64,000 bases of DNA, taken from the NCBI RefSeq assembly GCF_021190955.1, contig NZ_JAIOAO010000006.1, positions 124,001 to 188,000 of the forward strand, written 5' to 3'. The stretch comes from Parachryseolinea silvisoli. Lineage in GTDB: Bacteria > Bacteroidota > Bacteroidia > Cytophagales > Cyclobacteriaceae. Shown in pieces: positions 16,589 through 25,525 of this stretch. Every line of letters begins with the position of its first letter. The stretch's first letter is position 1. Both the position numbers and the translations under genes were made by a program. The notes under the pieces are model-generated. The model made no database searches. It saw nothing but the letters and a program-made list of their open reading frames with translations, and had not been told where the DNA came from.

Positions 16589-16978
16589 ATGAGTGACAAG
16601 CCTCTGAAACCCACTGAAAAAGAGCTCGAAATCCTTCAAATTTTGTGGGAAAACGACGCCGTATCCGTCAAAGACGTGCACGAAAGCCTCGGCGGCGAAG
16701 CCATGAACGGCTACACCACCATCTTGAAGCTGATGCAGATCATGACTGAAAAAGGCCTTGTATCGCGGGAGCGCAGTGGTAAGCTCCACCTTTACAAAGC
16801 CGAATTGTCGCAGGAAAGCACCCGGCAGCAGATGGTTGACAAAATGATCGACACCGTCTTTCAGGGCTCCGCCGCGCAGCTGGTGCTGAGCGCGCTGGGG
16901 AACAATCGCTCCTCGAAAGAAGAGCTGCTCGAGATTCGCAAATACCTCGAAAAACTGGAAGGAGGTAGTCATGAGTAG
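16589..16978 (+). CDS. BlaI/MecI/CopY-family repressor
   Basis: A 129-residue winged-helix repressor: KPTEKELEILQILWENDAVSVKDVHESLGGEAMNGYTTILKLMQIMTEKGLVSRERSGKLHLYKAELS is the classic family pattern, with a C-terminal dimerisation helix. The frame is open upstream to 16538, but that extension runs through operator 2, so ATG 16589 (MSDKPLKPTEKE) is preferred. It overlaps the following BlaR1-like gene by 8 bases, showing translational coupling. In this system family the membrane peptidase cleaves the repressor on signal and derepresses the operon. Confidence 0.9.
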   Translation: MSDKPLKPTEKELEILQILWENDAVSVKDVHESLGGEAMNGYTTILKLMQIMTEKGLVSRERSGKLHLYKAELSQESTRQQMVDKMIDTVFQGSAAQLVLSALGNNRSSKEELLEIRKYLEKLEGGSHE

Positions 16979-18899
16979 CCTGTTGACCGAAGCCCTGGGC
17001 TGGACCCTCATTCATTCGCTCTGGCAAGCGCTGCTGGTATACGGCACGGTGACGATCGTGCTGCGTATCATTCCGTCGCATCGCTCGTCGCTGCGGTACG
17101 CCGTCGCATTGAGTAGCCTGGCCGTGGTGCTCGTGGCGAGCACGGCAACGTTCTGGTGGTATAGCCAGGTCCCGGCGCACCCCACGGGTGCAGTAGACGT
17201 GACCTATACCTTCATCGCTTCTGACATTGCTGCGCCGGCGCCGGCCAGTGTGTGGGAGCAGATGCTCACACACGTGGCGGCACACATGAACCTGATCCTG
17301 GCGGTTTGGTTTGCCGGTGCGCTGCTGTTCTCGTTACGTGTGGCCGGTGGGGCGTGGTATGTCACGTCGCTCCGTCGTGCATCGTCACCCGTGGGCCACG
17401 CCTGGCAACAACGGCTGGATGCGCTGGTGCAACAACTGGACATCCACCGGGTTGTAACCCTGGCCACTTCTGTGCGTCTGCAGGCGCCGGTGGTGCTGGG
17501 ATATATCAAGCCGGTCATCCTGGTGCCGGCCGGCATGCTGGCGGGCCTGTCGATGGAGCAGGTAGAAACAATCCTGCTGCACGAGCTCGCCCACATACGC
17601 CGACACGACTACCTGGCCAACCTGGCACAAATGCTGGTCGAAGCGCTATACTTCTTCAATCCGTGCATCTGGGCGCTCTCCGCGCAGGTGCGTACCGAAC
17701 GTGAGCACTGCTGCGACGATGCCGTGGTGTACTATGGCGGTAATGCCCGGGCTTATGCCACGGCCCTGGTACAGTTGGAGGAAGTCCGCTTGCGTCAGAC
17801 CGGTGTGGCGTTGTCACTCGCCGAAAACAAACATCAACTTCTAACGCGTATCAAACGAATTATGGAAAAATCTGTCCAACAAAATACCGGTCGCGAACGG
17901 CTGATACCAGCTTTCTTGTTAGTGATCGGTCTGGTATGCGCCTCCTGGGTCGCCTTCGCGCAAAATACTGCCGAAGCGGAACAGCAGCAGGCTGCCGCGC
18001 AGAAAACGGTAATCCTCAACGCCGATACCATTTTCATACAAGGCCCGAACCCGAAAGAAAACAACCGCGCTTACTACGAACGTCGTACAACGGTTACAGT
18101 AGGCAAAGACGGTAAACCGCACGAGGTCACCTCGGAGGTATACGAAGGCGACGAGGCTATGCGCGCGAGCATCATGGCGGCTGTCTCCAGTCCCGACGTG
18201 CCGGGCTTCCCGACCCCTCCCCGAAACGTCTTCGCCTTTGCGCCGATGGAGCCCCTGGAACCGGTCGAGGTGCTCATTCCCAACGTAGACGTTGTATTCG
18301 AGGCATTCCCACCTTTTCCTCCGCTGGATGTCGTTCTTAGCGACTCACTGCCACGCGCACAGCGATTTGGCTATGCCGCCGACCTCGAAGCCATGCAGGA
18401 AGCCATTCTCGAAAAAATGAAAGAACAGTTCGGCGATTTCTACGGTGAGCACCAGGCAGAGTTAGAAAAGATCATCAAAGAAGCGGAAGCCGAATTGGCT
18501 AGGGCGGAAGTCTCGTTCCGTGCAGCCGATTTCGAAGCACAGCGTGACCTCTTTGAAACACATAGGCGCGTCCGCGACGAAGCGCGCCAGTATATGGCTG
18601 AGCAGCAAAGAGAAATGCAGCGCCACGACGAAGCGCTCCGCAAACAGGAAAAGGTGCTGCAAGAACAAACCGTTGAGCTGCGCAAAAAGGATGAAGAAAT
18701 GCGAAAAGAGCATCAGAAACTCGAGCGCTATCACGCAGCACTCCGGGATCAATTAATCAAGGACGGGTATATCAAAAAAGGTAGCGATATATTCGAGATT
18801 CACGAAACCGATACGGAAATGTCAGTAAATGGCAAGAAGGTAAAAGACAAAGACTTCGCGGCATACCGTAAGCTACGCAAGAACTACGTAAAAGAATAA
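16971..18899 (+). CDS. BlaR1/MecR1-like M56 membrane metallopeptidase with coiled-coil sensor region
   Basis: A 642-residue protein. N-terminal membrane part (helices near 10-35, 42-62, 105-123) with the zinc motif HELAH (His204, Glu205, His208) and downstream HCCDDAVV, as in M56 peptidases; a further helix lies near 308-325 (LIPAFLLVIGLVCASWVAFA). The outer C-terminal half is not a penicillin-binding domain. It has a proline-rich stretch (about 400-455) and then a long charged coiled coil (about 470-620). It is coupled to the upstream BlaI-type repressor. The signal sensed is therefore probably not a beta-lactam (inference). Confidence 0.87.
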   Translation: MSSLLTEALGWTLIHSLWQALLVYGTVTIVLRIIPSHRSSLRYAVALSSLAVVLVASTATFWWYSQVPAHPTGAVDVTYTFIASDIAAPAPASVWEQMLTHVAAHMNLILAVWFAGALLFSLRVAGGAWYVTSLRRASSPVGHAWQQRLDALVQQLDIHRVVTLATSVRLQAPVVLGYIKPVILVPAGMLAGLSMEQVETILLHELAHIRRHDYLANLAQMLVEALYFFNPCIWALSAQVRTEREHCCDDAVVYYGGNARAYATALVQLEEVRLRQTGVALSLAENKHQLLTRIKRIMEKSVQQNTGRERLIPAFLLVIGLVCASWVAFAQNTAEAEQQQAAAQKTVILNADTIFIQGPNPKENNRAYYERRTTVTVGKDGKPHEVTSEVYEGDEAMRASIMAAVSSPDVPGFPTPPRNVFAFAPMEPLEPVEVLIPNVDVVFEAFPPFPPLDVVLSDSLPRAQRFGYAADLEAMQEAILEKMKEQFGDFYGEHQAELEKIIKEAEAELARAEVSFRAADFEAQRDLFETHRRVRDEARQYMAEQQREMQRHDEALRKQEKVLQEQTVELRKKDEEMRKEHQKLERYHAALRDQLIKDGYIKKGSDIFEIHETDTEMSVNGKKVKDKDFAAYRKLRKNYVKE

Positions 18900-18918
18900 C
18901 ACTACCGCGATCGGCATA

Positions 18919-18956
18919 AAAAAGCTCCGGCAGACAAGGTTCTACCGGAGCTTTCT
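18919..18956. terminator. bidirectional terminator
   Basis: AAAGCTCCGG, 14-base loop, CCGGAGCTTT with A- and T-runs on the two sides, between the convergent BlaR1-like and efflux genes. Confidence 0.75.
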
Positions 18957-18969
18957 AGTTAAGATACTT

Positions 18970-20097
18970 TCATTGCACTACCACCGCCTGGCCATTCCGT
19001 AACTCCTCATACGCTTCGGCCACCACCCGTTCACCCGGCTTTAACGCGCCGAACACCTCTACCAGCGAGTCGAGCACATGCCCTTTTTGGACGGGCAGCC
19101 ACTCGGCAATATTCTCTTTCAATCGGATCACAAACATACCCTCCGTGGATTGAATCAAGGCCGTACGCGGCACAAACAGGGTGGACTTATTACGCGCCAC
19201 CGGCAGCTTCACTTCTGCATACATACCGGCCTTGAGCTCCCCCTGGCGGTTATCCATATCAAACTCCGCGATCATCGTCCGGTTGCTTTCTTGTAAGCTC
19301 CCGGCACTCCGCGCAAACTGCGCACTATACTCTTTATTGGGATCGGCTTGTACTGTAAAGGAAACGGCGCCCCTATCCGGTATAGCATTCGACAGGTTTT
19401 CGGGCACTGCAATTGTCAGACGCAGGCGTGCGTGATCTTCCAGCACAAAGAGCGGCTTGGCGTTGCCCTCGGGGCCGACAAGCTCGCCCGGGCTGATGTT
19501 ACGCTCGATGACGGTGCCATCGAACGGTGCAGTCACGGTTAGGTAGCTCACGAGTTGTGATTGCGCCGCCAGCTGCGCCCGTGCCGCCGCGAGGTTGCTG
19601 CCCGCCGCCGTCGCCAGCGCACTATCGGCCAGCATGCGCGCATATGCCATATCAAGCTCGTTGGCAGAGACTGCACCTTTTGTGCGACTCGTCGCCACAA
19701 TACGCCGGTGCGTCAGGCCACTCGCTTTCATCCTGGCTTTTGCTTCGATCAACGAAGCTTCGGCGGAAGCCTCTTGTGCACGTGCATGGTTGAGCGATGC
19801 TACGAGCTCTGGCGCCTCCAGCACTGCGAGTACCTGACCTTTGCGTACGACCGTGCCCCGGTCGGCTTTCACCGATCCTATATATCCTTTCACACGCGGA
19901 AAGATGTTTGTTTTATTCCACGGCTTCAGCTCGCCGGGCAACACCGTTTGCAGCGACGGCTGCAAACTCTGTACAGCCGCGGCATGTACCACGGGGACAC
20001 TACTCGCCGCGGCAGTCTTTTTTTCTTCATGCCCGCAGGCGGTCAGCAACGCCAGGCTCAGGGCCGGCAGTACGATATGGAGACGGAACAAGTTCAT
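18970..20097 (-). CDS. RND efflux periplasmic adaptor (membrane fusion lipoprotein)
   Basis: A 375-residue HlyD/AcrA-type adaptor: lipoprotein signal (LALLTACGHE), barrel-sandwich halves (about 50-95 GELKPWNKTNIFPRVKGYIGSVKADRGTVVRKGQVLAVLEAPEL and 175-205 LTVTAPFDGTVIERNISPGELV) flanking an alpha-hairpin of alanine-rich helices (about 95-170), then beta-barrel and membrane-proximal domains (ESTEGMFVIRLKEN...VEVFGALKPGERVV). A TTG at 20103 also opens the frame, but ATG 20097 is preferred. Last gene of the TolC-RND-adaptor unit; six bases separate it from the pump stop. Confidence 0.9.
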   Translation of the reverse strand: MNLFRLHIVLPALSLALLTACGHEEKKTAAASSVPVVHAAAVQSLQPSLQTVLPGELKPWNKTNIFPRVKGYIGSVKADRGTVVRKGQVLAVLEAPELVASLNHARAQEASAEASLIEAKARMKASGLTHRRIVATSRTKGAVSANELDMAYARMLADSALATAAGSNLAAARAQLAAQSQLVSYLTVTAPFDGTVIERNISPGELVGPEGNAKPLFVLEDHARLRLTIAVPENLSNAIPDRGAVSFTVQADPNKEYSAQFARSAGSLQESNRTMIAEFDMDNRQGELKAGMYAEVKLPVARNKSTLFVPRTALIQSTEGMFVIRLKENIAEWLPVQKGHVLDSLVEVFGALKPGERVVAEAYEELRNGQAVVVQ

Positions 20098-20103
20098 AGA
20101 CAA

Positions 20104-23100
20104 TTATGATTTCGAAGTATAGAATTTACTGTTTTGGTCTTCCGGGTCGAGCGACACCGATTCAAGAGAAGTGTTCCGCTGCATGCGTGCAAACACGGCC
20201 GGCAGGATCAGCAACGACGCGAGCGTCGATGCGATAAGTCCGCCGATCACGGCTTGCCCCAGGGGCGCCACCTGATCGCCGCCTTCGCCGAGACCCGAGG
20301 CCATCGGCACCATGCCAGCAATCATCGCGATGCTCGTCATGAGAATCGGCCGGATCCGGCTACCCGCCGCCAGCAGCCCCGCGCGCCGTGCATCTTTTAC
20401 TTCCAGCCGCAGGTTTTCCGCATTGGTAATCATCAGGATCGCGTTTGCGACCGATACCCCCACGGACATGATCATACCCATATACGATTGCAGGTTGAGC
20501 GTCGCACCAAACAACAATAGCATCAGCAGCGAGCCCGCCAACACCGCCGGTACCGACGAAAGTATTGCCAGCGAAAGTTTGAACGACTGAAAGTTTGCGG
20601 CCAGCAACAGGAAGATGATCACGATTGCGACCACCAGTCCGCCTTGCAAACTGGAGAGCGTCTCGGCGAGCAGCTTTACCTGCCCCTTGAACTCGATCGC
20701 CATACCACGCGGGGCTTCCCCCGCACGTGCTACAGCTTCTTCCACGGCCTTACTGGCAGCACCCAGATCTTTCTGATGCAGGTTTGCCGTAATAGTCACC
20801 AGACGATTGGGACCTGAACGATCGTATTGCCCCGGACCACTTTCTTCTGAGAACGTCGCGACGTCGGTCAGCGTTGGATGCAGGTTACCACTTTGCAAGG
20901 GTATATTGGCAATGTCTTCTACCGCCGTCATTTTATACTCGGGCACTTGTACCTGCACCTGGTACGCCAGGCCTTTGTCATTATCAAGCCACAGGTTTTT
21001 ATCGGTAAAGCGGCTGGACGACGTCGCGGCGACCAGTGACCGCGCCACTTGCGTAGGCGTTATACCCAATTGACCGGCACGCTCGCGGTCCATTTCGATG
21101 CGCAAAATGGGATAGTCCATCGGCTGGGCTATTTGCACATCGCGCAGAAAGGGGATCTCTTGCATATTCGCCATCACCTTGCGGGCAAACTTCTCCGCCT
21201 CCCGAATATTCTTCGCGGCAATGTTTACCTCGATCGGTGTTGCGGCCCCCTGGCTCATGATCTTGTCAACGAGCTCGATGGGTTCGAACGACAGCCGCAA
21301 CCCGGGAACGGCTTTCGTAATGCCGACGCGCAGGCGCTCTTTCAAGGCGTCGATGCGCACGGGATAGTCTTCGTGCAGCGATACCTGTAACACCGCTTCG
21401 TGCGGGCCACTGTTAAACACGAAGATCTGCGAAGTACCGTAGCTGGTGGGCACGTTGCCCACATAGGCTGAAGTAATGGCAATATGCTCCGCACCTACTT
21501 CCTTGCGGATTACATCCAACACCTTTAAGGTGATCTCTTCCGTGCGCTCCACGCGCGTACCATCGGTCGCCCGAAGCCGCAGCTGAAACTGGTGACTGTT
21601 TGCCTTCGGGAGAATATCGGTACCGATCGCCCAAAACGCCACGCCAATCAATATGCAGGAGCCTGTCAGGTATACCGTTGTCCATAGTCCGCCACGATCC
21701 ATGATCTTTTCCAGCCAGCCGGTATAACGAATCTTAAAGCGGTCGAAGGCGGTCTCGCGGTGCGGGTGGCGTCCTTCTTCTACGACTGCGGCCGCCTCAC
21801 GATCGTCCAGGGCCAATGCCGGGACTTCAGGATAGTGCTTATGATCTTTTAACAGCCAGTTGGCTAACACGGGCACGAAGGTTTGTGATAATAAGAAAGA
21901 AGCCGTCATGGCAAATCCCACGGCCAGTGACAACGGGAGAAACATCGAACGGGGTATCCCACTCATGACAAACGCCGGCGCAAACACGGCGAGGATCGAA
22001 AGCAGAATGAGCAGCTCGGGAAAGGCAATCTCCTTACATGCGTCCCAGATCGCCTCCGCCTTGGGCTTATTCATCTCCAAATGCTGGTGTATATTCTCGA
22101 TCGTCACCGTAGCCTGGTCGACGAGAATCCCCACCGCCAGCGCCAACCCACTCAACGTCATAATATTGATCGTCTGCCCAAACAGGTTTAGTAAGATTAC
22201 CGCGCTCAGCACGGACACCGGTATTGTCACCACCACGATGACCACACTGCGCCAGTCGCGCAAAAACAATAACACCATCAACCCCGTCAGCAATGCACCC
22301 AATGCACCTTCGGTCACCAGGCTTTTCAGCGCGTTGGTGACATACGTCGACTGGTCAAACTCATACGAGATCGAAACATCTTCCGGTACGGCGTTCTGCA
22401 ACGTCGGCAATGCCGCACGAATGTTGTTTACAACATCCAGCGTGGAGGCATCGGATTTTTTTACTACCGGTATATATACAGCGCGGCGGCCTTGTACCAG
22501 CGCATAGCCCACGGTAATATCTGCCGCATCTTCTACCGTACCAATGTCGCGCACAAACACCGTCGGTCCGGAGCCTACCCGCAAAGGTATATCCAGAAAG
22601 TCAGCGGGTTTGGCAATCAGTGAATTGACCGGCGTCATCAGCGTACGGTTGCCAATGCGAATGTTACCCGCGGGCGAAGGCTGGTTATTCACACCGATGG
22701 CGCGAATGACTTCTTCCGGCGTGAGCTTGTAGCTCCGCAGACGCTGCGGATCGACCTTGATCACGATGGTACGTTGATTCCCCCCGAGCGGCGGCGGGCT
22801 GGATACACCTTCGATCTTCGAGAACATCGGTCGTATGCGCGACGAGGCATAGTCCTGTATTTCGTTCAACGGCCGCGACGGACTGGAAAACACCAGCTGG
22901 CCCACGGGCACCGAGCTGGCATCAAAACGAATTACCTGCGGCGGCACGGTCCCCTCCGGCATATAGGCCTTCGCCCGTGAAATATTATTGGCCACCTCGG
23001 CTGCCGCCTGCGCCATATCCGTGCCGGGATAAAATTGTAGTTTGATCAACGACATCCCCTGGATGGTCTTCACTTCCACATCGCGGATACCCGAAACATA

Positions 23101-23319
23101 GAGAAAGTGATCCTGGTAACGCGTTGTGATAAAACCATCCATCTGGTCGGGCGCCATACCACCGTAGGGCTGCACGACATAGATCGTCGGCAGATCGAGA
23201 TCGGGAAAGATGTCGACCGGTATGCTGCGCATGGCCAGCACCGAAAAGAACAGGATGGCCAGGATCCCCACCATCACCGAAACAGGCTGCCGCAAAGCAG
23301 CGCGAATAAGTTTATACAT
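20104..23319 (-). CDS. RND-family efflux pump, inner-membrane transporter
   Basis: A 1071-residue AcrB/HAE-type proton antiporter with twelve helices in two repeats and two large periplasmic loops (PN1/PN2, PC1/PC2). Cues: start LIRAALRQPVSVMVGILAILFFSVLAMRSIPVDIFPD, LPTIYVVQPYGGMAPDQ, and second-repeat GMIMSVGVSVANAILMITNAENLR. In the helix-4 proton relay the usual VDDAIVVVEN reads VDQATVTIEN, so the second Asp is Gln. This variant occurs across a sub-branch of Bacteroidota pumps. It functions with the adjacent adaptor and TolC-type channel. The divergent two-component system (24848-26787) probably regulates it. Confidence 0.92.
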   Translation of the reverse strand: MYKLIRAALRQPVSVMVGILAILFFSVLAMRSIPVDIFPDLDLPTIYVVQPYGGMAPDQMDGFITTRYQDHFLYVSGIRDVEVKTIQGMSLIKLQFYPGTDMAQAAAEVANNISRAKAYMPEGTVPPQVIRFDASSVPVGQLVFSSPSRPLNEIQDYASSRIRPMFSKIEGVSSPPPLGGNQRTIVIKVDPQRLRSYKLTPEEVIRAIGVNNQPSPAGNIRIGNRTLMTPVNSLIAKPADFLDIPLRVGSGPTVFVRDIGTVEDAADITVGYALVQGRRAVYIPVVKKSDASTLDVVNNIRAALPTLQNAVPEDVSISYEFDQSTYVTNALKSLVTEGALGALLTGLMVLLFLRDWRSVVIVVVTIPVSVLSAVILLNLFGQTINIMTLSGLALAVGILVDQATVTIENIHQHLEMNKPKAEAIWDACKEIAFPELLILLSILAVFAPAFVMSGIPRSMFLPLSLAVGFAMTASFLLSQTFVPVLANWLLKDHKHYPEVPALALDDREAAAVVEEGRHPHRETAFDRFKIRYTGWLEKIMDRGGLWTTVYLTGSCILIGVAFWAIGTDILPKANSHQFQLRLRATDGTRVERTEEITLKVLDVIRKEVGAEHIAITSAYVGNVPTSYGTSQIFVFNSGPHEAVLQVSLHEDYPVRIDALKERLRVGITKAVPGLRLSFEPIELVDKIMSQGAATPIEVNIAAKNIREAEKFARKVMANMQEIPFLRDVQIAQPMDYPILRIEMDRERAGQLGITPTQVARSLVAATSSSRFTDKNLWLDNDKGLAYQVQVQVPEYKMTAVEDIANIPLQSGNLHPTLTDVATFSEESGPGQYDRSGPNRLVTITANLHQKDLGAASKAVEEAVARAGEAPRGMAIEFKGQVKLLAETLSSLQGGLVVAIVIIFLLLAANFQSFKLSLAILSSVPAVLAGSLLMLLLFGATLNLQSYMGMIMSVGVSVANAILMITNAENLRLEVKDARRAGLLAAGSRIRPILMTSIAMIAGMVPMASGLGEGGDQVAPLGQAVIGGLIASTLASLLILPAVFARMQRNTSLESVSLDPEDQNSKFYTSKS

Positions 23320-23333
23320 ATTATAAAGCCTTT

Positions 23334-24734
23334 TTATGGATTGATAGCATTCAGAAATACCGGCAGGTCGCCTTTAGCCGCCGCCACCATCAGCAGCGAT
23401 CGCCACGCGTTGCTATAAGCAATGGCTACATCGGCCTCCGCCCGGTTGAGTACGACCATGCTTTGCAGCAACGTCGGCAGGTCAGTCAGGCCACTGGCGT
23501 AACGGGCACTGGCCTGTTTATAGGCCTGGGTTGCAGCAGCGAGCTGTACAGGCGCGGTGCGCGCTTGCTCACGCGCTACCTCGTACTGCATCTCTGCTTC
23601 CTTTGCCTGTCGTTGTAATCGCAGCGCCTGCTCGTTATATACTTCGTGGTCGCGGTCGGCGCGATAGCGTTCACTCTTGTAGCGATGCCGTATTTGCGCA
23701 AAGTCGGTAAGGGTCCAACGTGTAGAGATGCCCACCAGGTAATTATACACCTGGTAGCGAGTACCACTGGAAAAGTCGGTGCGGTACTGATCGTCTGTAT
23801 TTGACACGCCGGAGCCACGCGCCCAGGCAGCACCCACCAACGAAATGGAGGGCAGAAAAGAACGGCCAATAGCCTTACTACGCGCCTGCGTTGTTTCCCA
23901 ACGGAGCGCTTGCAGCCGCAACGCGGGATGCCGCTGCCATGCCCGGACGGCAGTATCGACAGGTTGTGGCAATGCCGTATAAAATCGCATGCTGTCGATC
24001 GCAATGGAATCACCCAAGACACCCGTAAGCTCCAGCAGCCGCAGCTGTCGCGCCTGCTCGTTACGGTGACTTTCTAATAGTAACAGGTTCGCTTTAGCAT
24101 ACTCCGCTTCGGCTAACGCACTGTCAACTCCCGGACGCAGCCCCGACTGTACACCCGCGGAGACTACTTGCCGGAAGTTTTCCGCACGATCACGATTGGA
24201 CTGTTGAATATCCTCCAGCTTCTCCCCGATCAGCAAAAGCAAATAAGCATCTGCAACTTGCACACGATGTTGAAACAATTCGTTTTCGTACGCCGCCTGA
24301 CTCGCTGCCAGTGCTGTACGAGCAGTACCCACCGCGGTGGACACTTTTCCAAAGTTGACAATGTTCCACTCGAGCAACGCCGAGGTAAAGCTGCCAAAGG
24401 TGCCGTCATAAATATTATCCGCGCGAATTCCTCCCGACGGCGAAATAACGGTGCCGCCATTGGGATAAAAGGAGCCCGTCACGCTGTTGTTGGTAGAGTA
24501 GGTGTACTGGTGCTGCACCGACAACCGGGGAATATAGTCGCTGGTACTCGTCTTCACATCTTGCTCCGCACTGTGCACCTCGGCCTGACGAGCCTTTAAC
24601 GATGGATAATACTGTACGGCCTGGTCCAGCACCGCAGGCAGGCTCTGCTGTGCGTGGGTGGCATACGTACTGGCCAACAGGACCAGCACGAGCGTTAGCC
24701 TGGTAGTTCGACAATCGATCCGCTTTTGTTTCAT
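23334..24734 (-). CDS. TolC-family outer-membrane efflux channel
   Basis: A 466-residue protein: signal peptide (MKQKRIDCRTTRLTLVLVLLASTYATHAQ) and two outer-membrane efflux repeats rich in long helices (LPAVLDQAVQYYPSLKARQAEVHSAEQDVKTSTSDYIPRLS; AYKQASARYASGLTDLPTLLQSMVVLNRAEADVAIAYSNAWRSLL). The frame is open to 24797, but ATG 24734 starts the signal peptide. It is the first gene of the efflux operon. Direct repeats at 24760-24777 lie just upstream. Confidence 0.9.
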   Translation of the reverse strand: MKQKRIDCRTTRLTLVLVLLASTYATHAQQSLPAVLDQAVQYYPSLKARQAEVHSAEQDVKTSTSDYIPRLSVQHQYTYSTNNSVTGSFYPNGGTVISPSGGIRADNIYDGTFGSFTSALLEWNIVNFGKVSTAVGTARTALAASQAAYENELFQHRVQVADAYLLLLIGEKLEDIQQSNRDRAENFRQVVSAGVQSGLRPGVDSALAEAEYAKANLLLLESHRNEQARQLRLLELTGVLGDSIAIDSMRFYTALPQPVDTAVRAWQRHPALRLQALRWETTQARSKAIGRSFLPSISLVGAAWARGSGVSNTDDQYRTDFSSGTRYQVYNYLVGISTRWTLTDFAQIRHRYKSERYRADRDHEVYNEQALRLQRQAKEAEMQYEVAREQARTAPVQLAAATQAYKQASARYASGLTDLPTLLQSMVVLNRAEADVAIAYSNAWRSLLMVAAAKGDLPVFLNAINP

Positions 24735-24759
24735 GCCCACAATAGTACGGGGTCGATTC

Positions 24760-24777
24760 TGGAAACATTTTGGAAAC
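24760..24777. promoter_or_regulatory. direct repeat, candidate OmpR-type binding site
   Basis: TGGAAAC twice with an 11-base period, in the region between the divergent tolC-type gene and response regulator. OmpR-class regulators bind such direct repeats. An inverted partner (TTTCCAGAA) is near 24806. Confidence 0.5.
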
Positions 24778-24847
24778 GGAACTTCCCGGATTCCCATATT
24801 TTTCCAGAATTGAGGCCGTATATTCGATCACTTTTTCACAACAGGCT

Positions 24848-25525
24848 TTGAAAATACTCATCATTGAAGACGAGCGCGACCTGGCCGAAAGCATTGCGGC
24901 ACACCTGACAAAAGATGGTTTTGTCACCGAAACCGTATTCGATTTTCATTCCGCCGAAGAAAAGATTAACCTCTACACCTACGATTGCGTTGTCGTCGAT
25001 ATCAACCTGCCCGACGGCGTGGGGTTCGATCTCGTAGAGATTCTAAAAAAAATAAAGGCTTCCTCCGGCATCATTATCATCTCGGCGCGCAATGCCCTGG
25101 AAGACAAAATCCGCAGCCTCGAGATAGGCTCCGACGATTATCTCACCAAACCTTTTCACCTCTCGGAACTAACGGCCCGGGTAAAATCCATATTACGTCG
25201 CCGCAATTTCGGTGGCAGCAACGAAATACGCTTCCACGAGCTCCTGGTGAACTACACCGCGCGCAAAGTTTTTGTCAACCAAACGGAAGTACCCTTATCA
25301 AAAAAAGAATACGACCTGTTGTTATACTTCATGTCCAACATCGACGTTGCCCTTACAAAGCCTGCCATGGCTGAGCACCTCTGGGGTGACAGCATCGACA
25401 TGGCCGACTCATTCGACATGTTGTACTCACACATCAAGAACCTGCGCAAGAAACTCACCGACAAAGGGTGTAAAGACTATATACAATCTATCTACGGCAT
25501 CGGCTATAAATTCAGCGACACTTGA
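24848..25525 (+). CDS. OmpR-family response regulator
   Basis: A 225-residue regulator: receiver (acidic pair Glu7-Asp8, phosphoacceptor Asp51 in VVVDINLPDG, Lys101 in DDYLTKPF) and a winged-helix output domain (about 130-225: LLVNYTARKVFVNQTEVPLSKKEYDLLLYF...DMLYSHIKNLRKKL...IQSIYGIGYKF). The frame opens 26 codons upstream at ATG 24770, but that segment does not fit a receiver; TTG 24848 gives LKILIIEDE, the standard start. It overlaps the sensor kinase start by 4 bases (TTGA). Likely target: the divergent efflux operon. Confidence 0.9.
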   Translation: MKILIIEDERDLAESIAAHLTKDGFVTETVFDFHSAEEKINLYTYDCVVVDINLPDGVGFDLVEILKKIKASSGIIIISARNALEDKIRSLEIGSDDYLTKPFHLSELTARVKSILRRRNFGGSNEIRFHELLVNYTARKVFVNQTEVPLSKKEYDLLLYFMSNIDVALTKPAMAEHLWGDSIDMADSFDMLYSHIKNLRKKLTDKGCKDYIQSIYGIGYKFSDT

